From contig CADCSX010000023.1 of NCBI GenBank assembly GCA_902805475.1, positions 2,480,001-2,544,000 of the forward strand: a stretch of DNA of 64,000 nucleotides. The letters are read 5' to 3'. The notes below the pieces were generated by a model. It made no database searches. It was not told the origin of the DNA and was given only the letters and a program-made list of their open reading frames with translations. Source of the DNA: Entonaema liquescens. Taxonomy: Eukaryota; Ascomycota; Sordariomycetes; Xylariales; Xylariaceae. Made by a program: the position numbers and the translations under genes. Of this stretch, positions 1 through 13,643 are shown piece by piece; within the stretch, counting starts at the first letter, position 1, and every line of letters starts with the position of its first letter.

Positions 1-319
1 AGTGGTGTTATAGGTGTGTTGTTTGGATGAATTGATGTTCCACAACAATAGGTCACCCGGCGGTTGCGCAGGTACCACCGCAGGAGCAATGTCGTGGTGG
101 CTTTGGCGAACCTGTCTCGTGACGGAAGCCGCGCATCATAGGCAAAGTAGATGGGGTTAATTGGACCGGGGCGGCGATGGGGCCAGGAGCAGGACCGGGA
201 ATAGGATATGGATGTGTGGAAAACCCTGTAGACTGCGAATAAGTCCCGCGACAATAGTGGTAGGAGCGCGAACGGAACAGCCAGGTATGGTAACCGACGT
301 TAGGTCGGTCGTCCATGAA

Positions 320-1440
320 TCAGCTTGAGGATTGGCTGGGGGCTGGGGCATAAGCTCTAATAGCACCCATGCAAGAACTAGAATGAGAAGAATTAGAACA
401 AGTCTTCTAACGAACCGGAACCAAGAGATAGGGCGTGCAGGATGGGTTTTACGTACCGGATATATTCCACCCCCGCTGGATCGGGATTGTAGATGACCCA
501 GTAGTTATACTCAGGCCGGCCAGGGACAGCCACATGAATGGGGTTTGCGCGAGTTACACGCCAATACTGATAAGTGTGGTTCCGGGAATAAGTCGGCTGA
601 AAGAACCCAAGAGGATGTTATAGGTGCTAAACCAGGGGAAACATATATTGATGGTTCGATCCCAGCGCAAGAGAAATAGGCAGTGTGCAACTGTGAAAGG
701 AGAAAAAATAAGTTAGCTCATGTTCTTACCATGATGTATTGAGAGAAGGGTAAGAAGAGAGATGAGATACGTACGGAGAATAGTATGGGTCTTCTGCTTA
801 GGACTGTTGGGCCTGTTTAGAAAGACAACCTGACAAAGGAAGAACGCCAGCGTGAAGAGAGTAAGTAATGCTAGTTGAGATAGGTGAATTGCTGCTCTGC
901 TGCTCATATGATGTGTTGTTGCGGTACGCCTGGCTCTTAAGGCGAAGATAATTTTCTTCGTGTAGGGAGCACGTTGCTTGGTAAGGAATGTTGGTATAAC
1001 GGACAATCCTGAACAATTACCATCAAGGGGTCCTACCAGCTTCGCGGCAGGGCCAGATCGAGCCAGCGTCGTTGGTGGCTTAGCAGGAGTTAAGACTCGG
1101 ATATAGGTAGATGAATTGTAGTTCCGTCTGCGATCTTTTGCCCCCTTTCGACGGCAGCTCATAATAAGGTCCCGAGACAAAATAATATCCTTCTTGAATT
1201 AGTGGTGCGACCCTGCACGAATGAAGAGGATTAGTACGTGTTCCTACCATTACCAAGAAAGAAGAGGAAGAATTCAATGCTTACATGGATAGTAAGAACC
1301 ATCGTGTTCTTGCTGATTCCCGATTGGTTCTGGTACCCAAGGCAATCCGTGTCGAATGTTTGGAGGGAAGGATCAATGGTGTGTAATAGATGATATATAG
1401 GTACACACATGTGTCTGGCATTCCGTGGCTCACTCAACAT
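320..1440 (-). CDS. unrecognised multi-exon gene, 3' end best supported (model uncertain)
   Basis: I do not recognise this gene. The best-supported part is the 3' end on the minus strand: an exon at 596..457 reading ...TYQYWRVTRANPIHVAV... and ...EYNYWVIYNPDPAGVEYIR, an intron at 456..378 (GTACGT donor, TCTAAT branch, CTAG acceptor), and a last exon at 377..320 ending ...APAPSQSSS. Aromatic and proline-rich composition and matching phases across the intron argue that this is coding. Upstream, 690..643 can be joined through a weak 46-nt intron with a GTTTCC donor. A further intron at 774..691 (GTACGT, GCTAAC, CACAG) looks genuine. Above that the frame is unclear: one frame in 1180..713 carries a hydrophobic, membrane-like stretch that competes with the model. 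No start codon can be chosen. It may be a decayed gene. Confidence 0.3.
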
Positions 1441-1902
1441 CCTCAGGCAGGGAACCGTTTACCTTTGTTAGTGAGTGAAGAACATGAGGGTGCGAGTGGA
1501 ATAAGAGTACTTGAGTAAGGGAAATCAATTAGCCTCACTTCTTATCCTTATCGAGAGAGAGAGAGAGGTAAGGAAATGGAACACTTACTGGAAGGGAGCT
1601 TATATAGCAAATATTCTCCTTCTGATCAGGAGGGGCTAGAATATCCCGAAAGATGAGTCCATCATGCTCTATCGTTTGAATACTCCGCCTCCTCTAAACG
1701 CGGAGATTGAAGTGGCTTAGTGAAATCGCCTGGCCCCGACATTTTCGTGGCTTTCGTGATGTCTTCAGGTGATGGGCCATCCATCTTGATTGTGGTCCAT
1801 GTGTGTGTAGGCCGTACAACAGGCATAGGTCATCGTGGCTAGAGTAGATAGAGGCCGATGGAGAGGGGTGAATAGGGAATATGAGTGGCATGGTGAATAG
1901 GT

Positions 1903-1967
1903 AGGGAAGAGGGAAGAGGGAATAGGTAGGGAAGAGGGAAGAGGGAAGAGGGAAGAGGGAATAGAGA
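1903..1967. repeat. GGGAAGA-type purine microsatellite
   Basis: Imperfect tandem GGGAAGA units with two TAGGTA interruptions; strictly purine-rich on the plus strand. No gene overlaps it. Confidence 0.8.
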
Positions 1968-2068
1968 TGAAATAGTAGTGTATGGAGCTGCCTTTTGATT
2001 GCCTTTAGAAGGTTGGGATTTGCACCCGCCCTGTCAATAATTGGTTTGCAAAAAGACGGGGGTGGCTT

Positions 2069-2125
2069 GCGAGGATGATGGCCTGCGAGGATGATGGCCT
2101 GCGAGGATGATGGCCTGCGAGGATG
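2069..2125. repeat. 16-bp tandem repeat, 3.5 copies
   Basis: The unit GCGAGGATGATGGCCT occurs three times exactly (2069-2084, 2085-2100, 2101-2116), followed by a partial fourth copy. A 16-bp unit would shift frame on every repeat, so it is not a coding repeat. Confidence 0.9.
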
Positions 2126-4926
2126 CCCGTCTAAGATGATGATGTCTGGCGGGTCTAACCTGCGAGGATCAGGTCACTTCTTGTCATCCGCGGTTGGAGT
2201 GAATAGTTATCGTTCACACTGTACTTGTGGAACGCCTCTAGACCAGAACTGGATGACTCGTAGAGAAGAGTATGTCAGAGCAACGATACATCGACCAGAG
2301 TGACACGAACTAGTCATCTAGCCTGTAGAAAGCTCCCTTAAAAATTGCTATCATGAGCTCTATGTGTCTTATGATTATGCCACATAGCTTGGGACGACAA
2401 AGCCCTTGAAGCGGAGTGCTGGCTGTCAAGTAGATTTACTTGAAGTCATATCAAAGCATTCTCATTAAGAGTCGCCGATAGTTATAATTTCTATTGCCTA
2501 GTTAGTATTTGCGCGTCGCCGACAAGTCATTAACATAGAAAAAAATATAGTGTTACCCTTGTGCACTCGCCGCACATGTGTGAGACCGACTGGGCTGTTC
2601 GGCCACATATGAACTGTGGACTTCTCTATTCAAGAGGCCGGATTCAGGAGGCCGGATTCATATGTTGTATTAATATTGAATGAGCCATTGACTTATTCTT
2701 TGAAGAGTATAGTTAAGTTAGGAAGTCAATTGAATATGTCTTTGACTTTGTTTAGATAGGGCGCCGCCATGTTGTGTGGTGGGCGGCTGAATAAATTGGA
2801 AGAATTGTTGGGTGGGGGTTAATGATTGGAAGAATTATTGATTGATTTGTGTGATGAAAAGATTGGAAGAAATTATTGTTGTGCGGGATTGTGCGGGATT
2901 GTGCGCAGATATTTATCTTCGCCTGTAAGCGGTGATGAGGGCGGTGACGAGGGCGGTAGCGAGAGTGGTGAGAGCGGCGTTTTGGAATTGCCGGACTACT
3001 GGTTGCCATAACCACGGCGCTAAGAAGTTTAGCAGCTGCTAACCTTCTGTAACCTTCTGAATTGTCACCTAGCTTTGGTACTTGTGCTGTTCTAAACGGT
3101 TCTTTTTGAATTACCACAGAAGGTGCGTGCATTTACCTACTTGTAGACTGGTAATTACGATGCTCTCCTTTATCTTAAAGGTACCTGATTCTCTTTTAGC
3201 TACCTCCTAAAGCGCTAAACACATGTACCTTTTTACAAATGCCACCAAAATATAGCTGGCGATATTTAAACAAGGAGGGTACTATGTCTAGTCTGCACTT
3301 GAATAACCGAGTCTATCTCGACCAGCTTCATGATTGTTTAGTTAAACATGTACAGTAAAGAGGTACTTTAGTGACATTTAATCAAGTCAAAGTCAAATGA
3401 ACTGGTCAGTATGGCCTGAGGACCTGTTTAATGGGAGTGTCACTTGTGAGACTTTACACTATTCTTCTTATAGGTAATCACGGATCTGACTGTGTGGCTT
3501 TGCATACATATAACCCCTTATATAGTTCTTCGATCTAGTCCGAACGACTATTCACTGCTGTCATCACGACTAGCATATAGGCGAACTACTAGGAGACAAT
3601 GAGGGTACCTTCTACGTTAGCTACTAGATACCTAGGTCCATATAAGGAAGATATCCACTCAATCCCTAAGGATAAGTAGGGGTCAATATATGTCACTATT
3701 ATATTACTTGCTAAACCTCTCCCCCCCTGTGCTATGATGATACGAATAATGTTTCCCTAGTAAAGTAATAGACGTATCTAATACCCAACACAACCCCCCA
3801 AGGAATACGCTTTAAAGGAGAAACTGATATAAGTTTCGGATACATTGATATTTAACACCACAGCTGAATAACTTAAGTATAAAAGGGGTCTCCATAGCGT
3901 ACTGGATGCTTTCCTTTGATTCCTCTATGTCTACCACGAGGCGGAGTAGGAAGCGTGAAATTAAAACCGTCATTCCCCTGGGAACTCTAGACTTACCCAA
4001 AGCATAGAGGCTTGAGTTAGTCCGATAGAATAAAAGTATTCTTTAGGACGTATTATTCAGAACCTTAACAGTAGCCGTTTGTTTGTTATTGACGTAGCTA
4101 CTATACGCCGATATTACAAGCATGCTAGGTAATATTATATTTCACGTACAACAACTTAAGCAAGTATTCCAACCATTCAACTTGGACTAAGCAGTAGAAT
4201 TGCTCGAAACATCAGAATTCTCAGTAGGTATATCCATTGTCAGCTCCTCATATTCGCCGGAAGATTTACAATACCTGAGCTGAAGAAATATCTGCTATTG
4301 GCTAACTTAAGTTATTGTGGTCTGGTGAGAACCAGGCACGGAACAATAGTGTAATCAAGCTTGAAGCTGATCCTGTATCACCCACTGGCTAGATCTCCAA
4401 TACACTCGGTGACTTCCCAAAAATCTTGTTGGCTTATATTATAAAGTACATTGGAGAATATTACAATTCTTATTTAGATTTGGTCGACTGGGAGAATGCT
4501 TTATGGCTACTTTGCGCCTCTAGACGTACTATTTCGCGTTTACTCAGAATACAACAGGGTTAACCCCAAGCTTCAGCCGATCACAATAATGATATATTCA
4601 ATCTTCTGCTACGGTTCGGAATCATCAGATGCTACAATATACTATGCTGGATACTGAACTGGCGATCTTACTTACGGCTACGAGTTGTTTCAAAAAGTTG
4701 TTCCTTTTCGAGCGTTTGTCACTTGTCGTGGGACCTGCGTAACTAGAAGAACGTTCGATAAGAGCGAATGAAGTTGTAATTGCAACGTATAATAATTACA
4801 ACATGCTTGCACATTCGTTTTACGTTTGACATATGCCATATGCTGCAGAGAAAGGTTATTAACTAGCGGCGGCAAGTTAAAACAATTAACTTCTGATTTT
4901 AGGTTGTGTCAACGGGAAATCAACTT

Positions 4927-4956
4927 GTCAGACAGTCAGACAGTCAGACAGTCAGA
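4927..4956. repeat. GTCAGACA tandem repeat
   Basis: Nearly four copies of the 8-bp unit GTCAGACA in non-coding DNA. Confidence 0.85.
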
Positions 4957-5740
4957 TACCAGACATCGGACAGTTAAACTTTTCATGCTTCGCCCCTGCC
5001 CCCAAAACTTCAATGAGGATACGAATTACGCCAGCGTAGCACCTACCGTCATAAGAGGTACCTCATCATGTCGTGCAATGCAAGAAGGTGGGCCATGTCC
5101 CGGTATGGGATGCTTGCGGAGACTGGGGCGGTTTAGGTGGTTTTGGGGCAAGTGACACGCTAACAGGCTAGGTAGAACCCGTTAGGTAAGGTTAGGTTAG
5201 GTTAGGTACCTACTGTACGTAGCTACCTGTCAGGCTTGATTCCAAGGGGGTATTTTCGGGAAGCGGCAAGCGCTATGGTTGGTTCATTCTGTTTCATAAG
5301 CTCCTCCAATTTCCAAAACGGCACGAGCCTTTGGCCCAATTCAGCTTCGATAATGAATTCCTAATCTTTCCCACTCCAGAGAATACGATCTATCCTATGA
5401 TACACTGCTGCTCTTTGCAGTTATCTCCAGGATCTATGTCTCCTCTAAATATTTCATACGAGATATTGTCACCGACGGATCTTGTTATCATACAGAAAGC
5501 AGAAAGTGTTGCGTCAGTGTTTGTTCGCGTCGAGATCTACCCAGGGTAGAGATTGCCATCACCGTCAACCCATCCATTAGTTCATGAGCTTCTCACTTGC
5601 CCCGACTTTCTCGAGCTGGACTCTACTTACCTTGTCTGGGTACAATTTGATAGAAACTGGTTAGATGCAGAGATAATCCTCCGTTCTTGCTACTGGGTTC
5701 ACCCAATTTCCGCAATTGCAAGCTATCTTAGGCAAGCAGC

Positions 5741-8700
5741 ATGTCTCGTTCTAATCGGCCTTTGGGCCATTATGACTTTCCGCCTCGTGACCCGTCCACG
5801 AACGATCAACCTCGTCGTCCTAGAGGTAATTCGAGACGTCCCGAGTTTGAACCGTTGAGAAATATTCAAGTACAAGTTGATTCGAGTTCCGACGACGACG
5901 ATATACCTGTCACGAAGCCGAACCGTCCTCCCCAGCACTCACGCTCCATGAGCCATCCATTTCCCTCGCTCTTCTCTAGCAAGAAGAGGAAGAATACCCG
6001 ACCTGACGACGAGTCGGGAAGCGGAGAACTCACCGCTGACGTTGGTCCCAGGCTCATACCGCAGCAGAATATGGCACCTAGAATGATACCGCGTGGGCCA
6101 GCAGATTTCGCAACAGGGAATTGTATGACGTGCGCTAGCTTGGTTAGATGGCCTAAAGAACTTCATACATTTAGGTGCACCATTTGCTTAACGATAAATG
6201 ACCTTAAACCGTACGATCCTACTGCTAGCCACACGGGTATACAACCTAGTGTTAGTGGTGCGTCGCCACCAAACGAGACTGAGTTCCGGCCCTTGCGACG
6301 ACCTTCGCAATGTCGTATGTTTTGCTGTTATATCCTAGGATCGTGATATTTACTTACCATTGCAGCAAATTCTATATCGCTCGATCGTACCAAACATATC
6401 ATCAAGCAATGTTTGCGTTCATCGTTAGAATCCTATACGTCGACACATTCACGCCCAGAGCGTCCCGGGGGCTTGCCAGACCGATTCATACCGCGTACGC
6501 CCATCGAGCATTCCACAAGGATCGAGTCCCCTAGTAAGCAAGATAGTTTGCCCGCTTCAAGTACAAGCCCGCCCAATCATGTCTATAATGCCATGTTCGA
6601 TGATTTCGCCGATCTCAATCTTGAACCAAATCCGTTGAACCGTAACGTATCTATGGCAAGGTCGTACTCGACGTCGTATCCTGACGTTAGAAGCTCAACT
6701 TTTCCGGTAACTAATCCCGCCAGTGAATGCCCAGATGCCGCAGTTTCGGAGTTGGAACCTAAAATGATTTTTAAGAAGCTGGAGGAATACTTAGTATCAT
6801 GTTTTAGTTCTTATCTATGTATCAACAGTTCATTCGCTACGCGGCACATGAGTGCCAGCTCTAAACTTCCTACCGAAACCATTAAGCAGCAGACTCCTGA
6901 GAGCAAAAAGGAGCCGATTCGCGACGATACGCCAATATCGGAACTCGATCCTAAACTACTACTTTTAGGTGACGTCGCAGAGAATGGCACATGGTGGACT
7001 GGGGGTCAAGAGGAGGTTCTACCTTCGAAGACTCCATCCCGTCGGAAGGACGATATGCACTCCATTGTATCTTCCAGATCTCCTCGAATCGATTGGGCCG
7101 CACTCAGTGAGTGGTATCGTGTGGTAGTCAATGCAGCCCAAATCTGGCCAGAAGTCTACGCGGAGGTAGTTCAACTTGACGCGCATCGGGCGCTGGCAGA
7201 TGCGAAGCTACTACAGTTTGAAGCACTCGTTATCTCAGCCCAAGAGCATGTACAACAGATTCTATTAAAATGTACGGAAACCCTCCTAAAGCGACCATGT
7301 CGCTTGATGAAGGAGCCTCAGGATGCCCGCTTCTTGCTCTTGCTGTTAGTGAATCCTCTTTTTATTTCTGGTTTCAAATCATACAGCGGCCAGTATCAGC
7401 ATCTTGACAAGGGAAAGGAAAAGAGAGTGGCTGGGGGACAGGATGTAGTAGAGTCTCAGACTAAAACTTCCGGAAGGCACTCCGGAATCATCAAACGAAT
7501 TCTTGGTTTATTGGCGAACTCGTCTGAGCCATGCCATCACCACTTGATTACCTGGTTCTCTAGGTTGCCCGAGCATCTTTTCCTCCAAACGAAGGACTTG
7601 ATCAGCGGGTTCATCGCCTACAGGCTGAACCGTCAAAGTCAGAAAAGGGTGGAGCCACGGATCGACATGACAGGTGGGTTAATCCCACAGATGTCTAATT
7701 CTCGCTCTAGTAACACGGCGGCGTCCCTTCATGCTGCTTTGGAATCCTCTAAGTCGAAGAAGCGGAAGCAACCTATCGAACCAATCCGCGCAGCATACAC
7801 GGATGATTGGCAAATCAAAGCTGCCGCAAGGGTTATGGCTCTTATATATGCAGCCAATAACTTGACGCACGTTCGCCGCATCGACAAATCTGGAGGGCGT
7901 AGACATGGCCGTTTATTGCCGATAAGCGATTTTTACAGCTCGTTAGTTGACGGCTTGGACTTCAAAGCCGATTTTGAACTATGGGAATCAAGAAGAGGTC
8001 GTTTCACCTTCTGTCAATATCCATTCTTTCTTAGCATCTGGGCGAAGATTCAAATATTGGAGTTCGATGCCAAACGACAAATGGCCGGAAAAGCGAGAGA
8101 AGCTTTCTTCGACAGTATTTTGACGCACAAGAACTACGCGCAATACTTAATATTGAATATCCGCCGAGAATGCCTCGTGGAAGACAGCCTAAAGCAAGTG
8201 AGTGAAGTCGTTGGGAGTGGTGGTGAAGAAATCAAAAAAGGACTACGCATCGAATTCAGAGGAGAGGAGGGTATTGATGGTGGAGGACTTCGGAAGGAAT
8301 GGTTCTTGCTTCTCGTAAGAGAGGTATTCAATCCAGACCATGGTCAGTGTCTTGCTCATTCCCTCTCGAGAGCTATATCTAATATTATGATTCCAGGACT
8401 CTTCGTTTACGATGACGACTCTAATTTCTGCTACTTCAATCCGAATACGTTCGAAACATCTGATCAATATTTTCTTGTCGGAGTAGTACTTGGATTAGCC
8501 ATATATAACTCGACTATATTAGATGTCGCATTCCCACCCTTTGCTTTCCGAAAGTTACTTGCCTCTGCTCCTCCCCCTACCGTCGGGACGCCCGCACACT
8601 CACGGCCAACAATGAACTACACGTTGGATGATTTAGCTGAATTTCGTCCAGTCCTTGCAAGGGGGCTACGCCAACTGTTAGACTACGAGGGAGACGTTCA

Positions 8701-9319
8701 ATCTACATTTTGCCTCGATTTTGTGATCGAGATCGAAAAGTATGGCACTAGAGTTCGAGTGCCTCTTTGCCCAGGGGGAGAATCGAAAATGGTGACAAAC
8801 GCAAATCGCCGGGAGTATGTCGACCTATATGTCAGATACCTTCTTGACACTTCAGTTAGCCGGCAATTCGAGCCTTTCAAGAGGGGTTTTTTCACTGTTT
8901 GTGCCGGCAACGCACTGACGCTTTTCAAACCGGAGGAGATTGAACTTCTCATCCGCGGTTCAGATGAACCGTTAGACATTACAGCCTTGCAAGGAGCTGC
9001 GGTGTACACAAACTGGCCGATACACAGTCCACCCGAACAACAGCCTACGGTGCAGTGGTTCTGGGACACGTTCGAGAGGGCTTCCGTTACAGATCAGCGT
9101 CGGTTGCTATCTTTCATCACGGGCAGTGACCGTATTCCTGCTATGGGTGCGGCATCTCTTGTTATCAAAATCAATTGTCTGGGCGTCGATGAAGGGCGGT
9201 TTCCTTCTGCGAGAACATGCTTTAATGTATTGGGATTATACTGCTACGCCTCTCGTCAAAGACTGGAAGAATCTCTGTGGCGAGCGGTTAACGAGAGCGA
9301 GGGGTTTGGGCTCAAGTAA
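5741..9319 (+). CDS. HECT-domain E3 ubiquitin-protein ligase, Hul4-like
   Basis: Two exons, 5741..6314 and 6366..9319, are separated by a 51-nt intron (GTATGT...TTGCAG) and encode about 1175 residues. The C-terminal third is a HECT domain that takes ubiquitin from an E2 as a thioester and passes it to substrate lysines. It contains GIDGGGLRKEWF, and the catalytic loop RFPSARTCFNVLGLY places the active cysteine at about residue 1143, close to the C-terminal FGLK. The N-terminal part is disordered (DSSSDDDD, KKRK) and holds a small C4 zinc motif, CMTC...CTIC (C128, C131, C146, C149), with the WPKEL and LTINDLKP blocks that I associate with fungal Hul4-type ligases. The DCINSSF-like stretch near 6815 looks conserved, so I did not splice it out. 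HECT identity is certain; the Hul4 assignment is inference. Confidence 0.9.
6315..6365 (+). other. intron of the HECT ligase gene
   Basis: GTATGT donor after a TGT C codon split (phase 1) and a TTGCAG acceptor. Removing 51 nt joins ...RRPSQC to PNSISLDRTK and keeps one frame to the HECT domain. Confidence 0.85.
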
Positions 9320-12300
9320 TAGTGCAGGGCAAGCTCACGAGCTCATGACAGCATTTCGACGGCGTTTATGGATTCAGGGCGCCCATGGGAAAACGGTGTA
9401 CTGAAATACCCCATAAGTGGATGCTTAACAATATCATATGCTACCAGTATTGTACATGGATGGCGAGACTTCTCAGGACAAGAGGGGACCTATAATTAAA
9501 GGGGCGTTCACTGATTATACCCAGTTAGCTGTATCATTACTGTGCAGGATCACCATAGCGAATGATGAATTGAGCTTTGATTTTGAATTGATGATTGATA
9601 ATGATACTGGTGTGAAATGTTTGGTCTACCACCTTTAACCCGCACGTGCTAGTAGAGACATGATTATAAAGCCATATACGAAGAAGCTCTGCAAGATTTC
9701 GTGGTGTCTAGAACGGATCAGTTGCCACTGAGGGATATGCATCGCCAACATATTACACATGATTCCTCAGATGGCACGGGTTGTAACCAAAAGTGGTCTT
9801 ACAAATATGACCAGTTGTTGAGCATATTCCTAACTTTTAGGGGCAGAAGACTAATATCAAGTGACTGACTATGACTTATAATCCACCACCATATTTAGCA
9901 CTGCAACGATTGCATCATTGTTAAGGCCACAGTTAAAAAGAAAAACTTCTCGTGATTGTTATGCTGACAGAGCCCCACTGGCATGCCGTACCTAGCTCTT
10001 ATACAGCATTGTATGCCATTATCAGTTAGACGTGCTGACAAAACAGCTCTCCGTATACAGTACTGGAAGGGTAGAGTTGTCCCTTTCTATACGAACGACT
10101 GGACTTAATACGTTATATCGCGTTGAACGTATTATCAAAATACCCTGTTCTGTAGGGAGTGACGTGAAACTGCTTATTAAGACATGATCGTGGGATTGGG
10201 TCTTTCGCCGCCCGGCCCCCCCAGCAGCATGAGGCATGCGGTCAGCCACTTTGGAATCGGCTACGCCCAATCGTAGGCTTTCTGATTGACTAAAAGGGCA
10301 AACGTGGCCTCGTGGCTGACAAATAAGTCCCGGGATATGAGACGAAGTCTTAATTGGGTTTTGGGTTGGGTAAGTAGCACAGGAATATTTGTGATATTTG
10401 CGAACTCGGGATATTTCTGCGAGATTGAAGTTGAATGTGGGTTTTGTTAGCTCTGACTGAGCGCTAGTTACGTAGAAGCTTATCTTTATCTTGAGGTGGT
10501 TTGTAACTGCGCCGCTGAGAATAAAAAGCTTAGGCGAGACGTCTGGACATGGATTGAAGTTGTTAGGTTAAATGACTCTAGACTCAGCTGGAAGGCGACT
10601 ATATTGCAATCAAGGATATTGATACACCTAGGTCGCAATTATCTTCGTGTGAATTTCTATCAAATACTGAGAGATCTTGGTCGTGGCATGAATACTGTTT
10701 GTTTTTATGTGCAATGTCGAAAATCATGTGTTTCGAGTCCGATGGTGTGTATAAGTTTTCTTCTCATTGGATAATAGTATAACTTCGTAGCTAACGTGTG
10801 CAATTGTATACTCGGGTAATTATATCTGTTAAGCCTATACCGCCTCTCTAGAAGTAGACTTTCCCCTTGCTTTTTACGATTGGCGTTCTGAAAAGACCTA
10901 ACATAACGTAAAGAATACGAGGAATCCAAGTAAATAACGCACCTGTTTTTCCATGGCTTTGATTTAACCCTCTCGTGGGTTTAGCCAGGGAGTATAGTCA
11001 ACAAACAACCATTCGTCATGGAATCATGTAAATAGCATGCGGGCCGCATATACATATAGAGCTCGTAATTGGAAAAAGTTCAGCTGTTAGCGCTATTGGC
11101 TCCGGATGCCGGAGCCGGGACCCACGAATTTACCGAAGTCAGAAGTTCTAGATGGAGTCAAATTTCCACCGGAGATGGACGTGGCCTGGGCAATGGGGCA
11201 ATGTAATGTATAGCGCGGCTAGCCGGTGCGAAAGATAGTCTTACTACGACTTGTCTGGGCTAGTAGGTATAGCCTTGGATGGCCCCCCTTAGATGGCCCC
11301 CTTTGTGGTGCTATGTTGCCGTGGAGAGGAAGAAACCAATGATCGGGCCTATTTTTCCAGCCTTGTGTGGCGCTGCCACCGGGCCAGTCATGACTTCACT
11401 AGAATAAGCTTGATTAGCAAGAGGATGCTGGTAAGATTTTACTTGTTGCTTACTGCTATCTATGGCTTGCGTATGCTTTATTGGACACGTTTGGCCCTTG
11501 CCCATCCACATTGGTTGGATCAGGAAGTTGGGCCAGCCAGGTGGAAGGTTTTTGTCATTTTGTCACGCACATGCGATGTCGGATACAACGCATTAATATT
11601 AATAGGTTGAGAAATAATAATAATAATAGTTCTTGACTCACGGGGTCACACGATAAGGGCGTGACGATCAGTAGAAGTTGATGGCGAGCATTGATAGCTA
11701 TTTATCAGCATTCGAATTTCGGTGGTTCCAAAGCTCGTACGGAGCAATTGCGGAGTAGATTTGGTTCTCAAACTCCGGTACCTGGCTGGTTTCTCAGATG
11801 CATTATTTCTTAGATGCATTGTTAATGGGGGACCCTGAAGGCAACATTGAACTAAGTTGAGATAGATCTTTTTTCCAGGTTGTCCGCATGTGGAATGTGT
11901 AAGCTGAGCCGCCCATCCATTTCTCTCATTTCTCTCATTCTCACAGGCTTCGGACCAACGCAATAATTTGTTTTGACTCGTTCAGTAATAGAAGTGCAAC
12001 GAAACTATTTCGAGTCTCATGTCTTAGCCAATTCGGCTATGATCTCGTAAGAGCCGAGCTATGTCGGATAGAATCGTGAATTCCCATCCCGTCTAATGGC
12101 CGAGAACCCGTTAGACATTCGTGCTATTTTCGTTCGACACAGTGAATAGACGTTGCTTGGCTACGAAGTAGTGACTTTGGATATACATGGATGTCGGAGC
12201 TCGTTCTTTGAAACTCTTGGGAGCTTTTAGGACCCTATTCTAAGACCTCAGTTTAAAGAATATAATAGTCCCTTCATTATGAGTTTTGAGCTATTTTTTC

Positions 12301-13643
12301 ATGAGACACATTTATTGATTTTTGGGGGTGTCGACATTGAACAGACCTAAGCTGGAATCTCGAGTAAGGTCTGTGTGATGTCAACGGAACTTAAGTACAC
12401 TGTTCTAGGAGCTCTCCGGAGTTACCAGCCATGTACATTGCTACCCGGCTGAGTGGGTTTGTCCGTCATACTCGTTTCGTATATGTTCCCTTATAAGAGA
12501 TCAACGAGGAATAGAGAACGTAAAAAGATAGAAAAATTATTGACATCAGAACTTGATATTCTGATATTGACTGATATATGATAGAGGATCCTTATCTTGT
12601 GATTGCATGATACTTCTCGTTTGATTTTTATAAGTCAGCTCATATCTCTCGCCATATAAGTTAACGCATCATGTTCTGTATAAACATGCGATAATAGACG
12701 TGATTATGTTAGCGTAGGTGTGTTGAGAAGCGGCGCGGCGGAGTGATGCGGATGTAACTACTAAGTATACTTTAGCAGGGAGTACAGTAGGTACAGTAGG
12801 AATTCCCCGAAAGAGGTTGCTTTTTTACCCCTCCATGGAAAGCAACAGGACATGGGCAACTGCCCGTTAGACCTCTTAGACCTGTAGGAGCCAAGTCTAT
12901 GGGTAATCATTGGAAGTAGCCATGGGCTGCCGTGGGAGGGATTAAGCACCCCACCTACCCACTTGCTGCATCATATTTTTTTTTTCTTGGTAAGGTCTCG
13001 TCCCTCAACCAATTTTATTATGTCGCTCATATGCCATCATAAATAGGACCCCTCCATATTCCCTCTTCCCACTCAACAACAACAACATACATACATATTT
13101 AATCTGGTCCGTCTACCCTCCCTTCAATTCTTCCCTCCTGACATTCTTTCTAATCAAAATTCTAGTCAAAGTCAGAGCCCAGCAAATAGAACGATAACCC
13201 TTCCCAATTCAATAAATTTAGGTAAGAGCTAAAGCTTTTCCCCCCCCTCCTTCCAAACAGCTCACTTCCATTACCCCGCCATCGCTCGTTGCAAGGGTGT
13301 CGTAACGTCGACGAGCTTTTGTTTCCTGCCCCGCCTACCTGGATCACTTGGCTTTGTTTGGGGATCTCGGAAGCTCTTTCTGCAACATTAGGATGCGAGA
13401 CGAGACAGGGTAGAAAAAAAAGGAAATTGCTGTTGTCACACACAGTAGCAATTCCCTTATCATCGACTTACGGACGACCGTGATTTGGTTCATTGAGCTG
13501 AATCAATTGAAATACCTCGTCTTACGACTTATTTTTCTTGCAAACACCATCTCTTCCATCCTCTATATATTATACTTCCACACGCCTCCTAATATCAATA
13601 CTTCAGAAATTCAACTAACATCGTCCCTGTAGATTCAGTGAAA
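9320..13643. other. gene-free interval between the HECT ligase and GAPDH
   Basis: About 4.3 kb without a convincing gene. The frames present are short, unspliced-looking and compositionally random. No tRNA A/B boxes, transposase or reverse-transcriptase blocks were seen. The final 600 bp is pyrimidine-rich and belongs to the GAPDH promoter and leader. Confidence 0.55.
13564..13573 (+). promoter_or_regulatory. TATA-like element of the GAPDH gene
   Basis: A TATATATTAT stretch lies about 70-80 bp before the GAPDH ATG in a CT-rich leader, as is common in highly expressed fungal glycolytic genes. Position and composition are the only evidence. Confidence 0.45.

Larger units (their letters stand above)
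1441..5740. other. gene-poor, TA-rich stretch
   Basis: No reading frame with coding character or splice-consistent extension was found on either strand. The stretch holds purine-rich microsatellites (about 1903-1967), a 16-bp tandem repeat (2069-2125), a duplicated 13-mer GAGGCCGGATTCA near 2633-2660, and a GTCAGACA repeat (4927-4956). From about 3150 to 4900 it is conspicuously rich in TpA steps. That would fit a RIP-decayed repeat, but no transposon protein can be read. The last few hundred bases are the upstream region of the HECT ligase gene. Confidence 0.6.

Noticed and set aside
650..675. GGTTCGATCC as a tRNA B box
   Set aside because: No A box and no cloverleaf in the preceding 60 bases; it lies in probable exon sequence.
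713..1180. 155-codon minus-strand frame with a hydrophobic segment
   Set aside because: Crosses good intron signals and conflicts with the downstream exon frame; kept only as part of the uncertain gene model.
5181..5206. GGTTAGGTTAGGTTAGG stretch as interstitial telomere repeat
   Set aside because: Units are TTAGG-like, not the fungal TTAGGG, and only about three copies; likely a chance product of the TAGGT-rich background.
6795..6833. possible intron in the HECT ligase gene
   Set aside because: Only about 39 nt with a weak donor, and the translated stretch resembles a conserved block, so it was kept as coding.
9126..9404. 92-codon frame overlapping the HECT 3' end
   Set aside because: Shadow frame of the catalytic-cysteine region.
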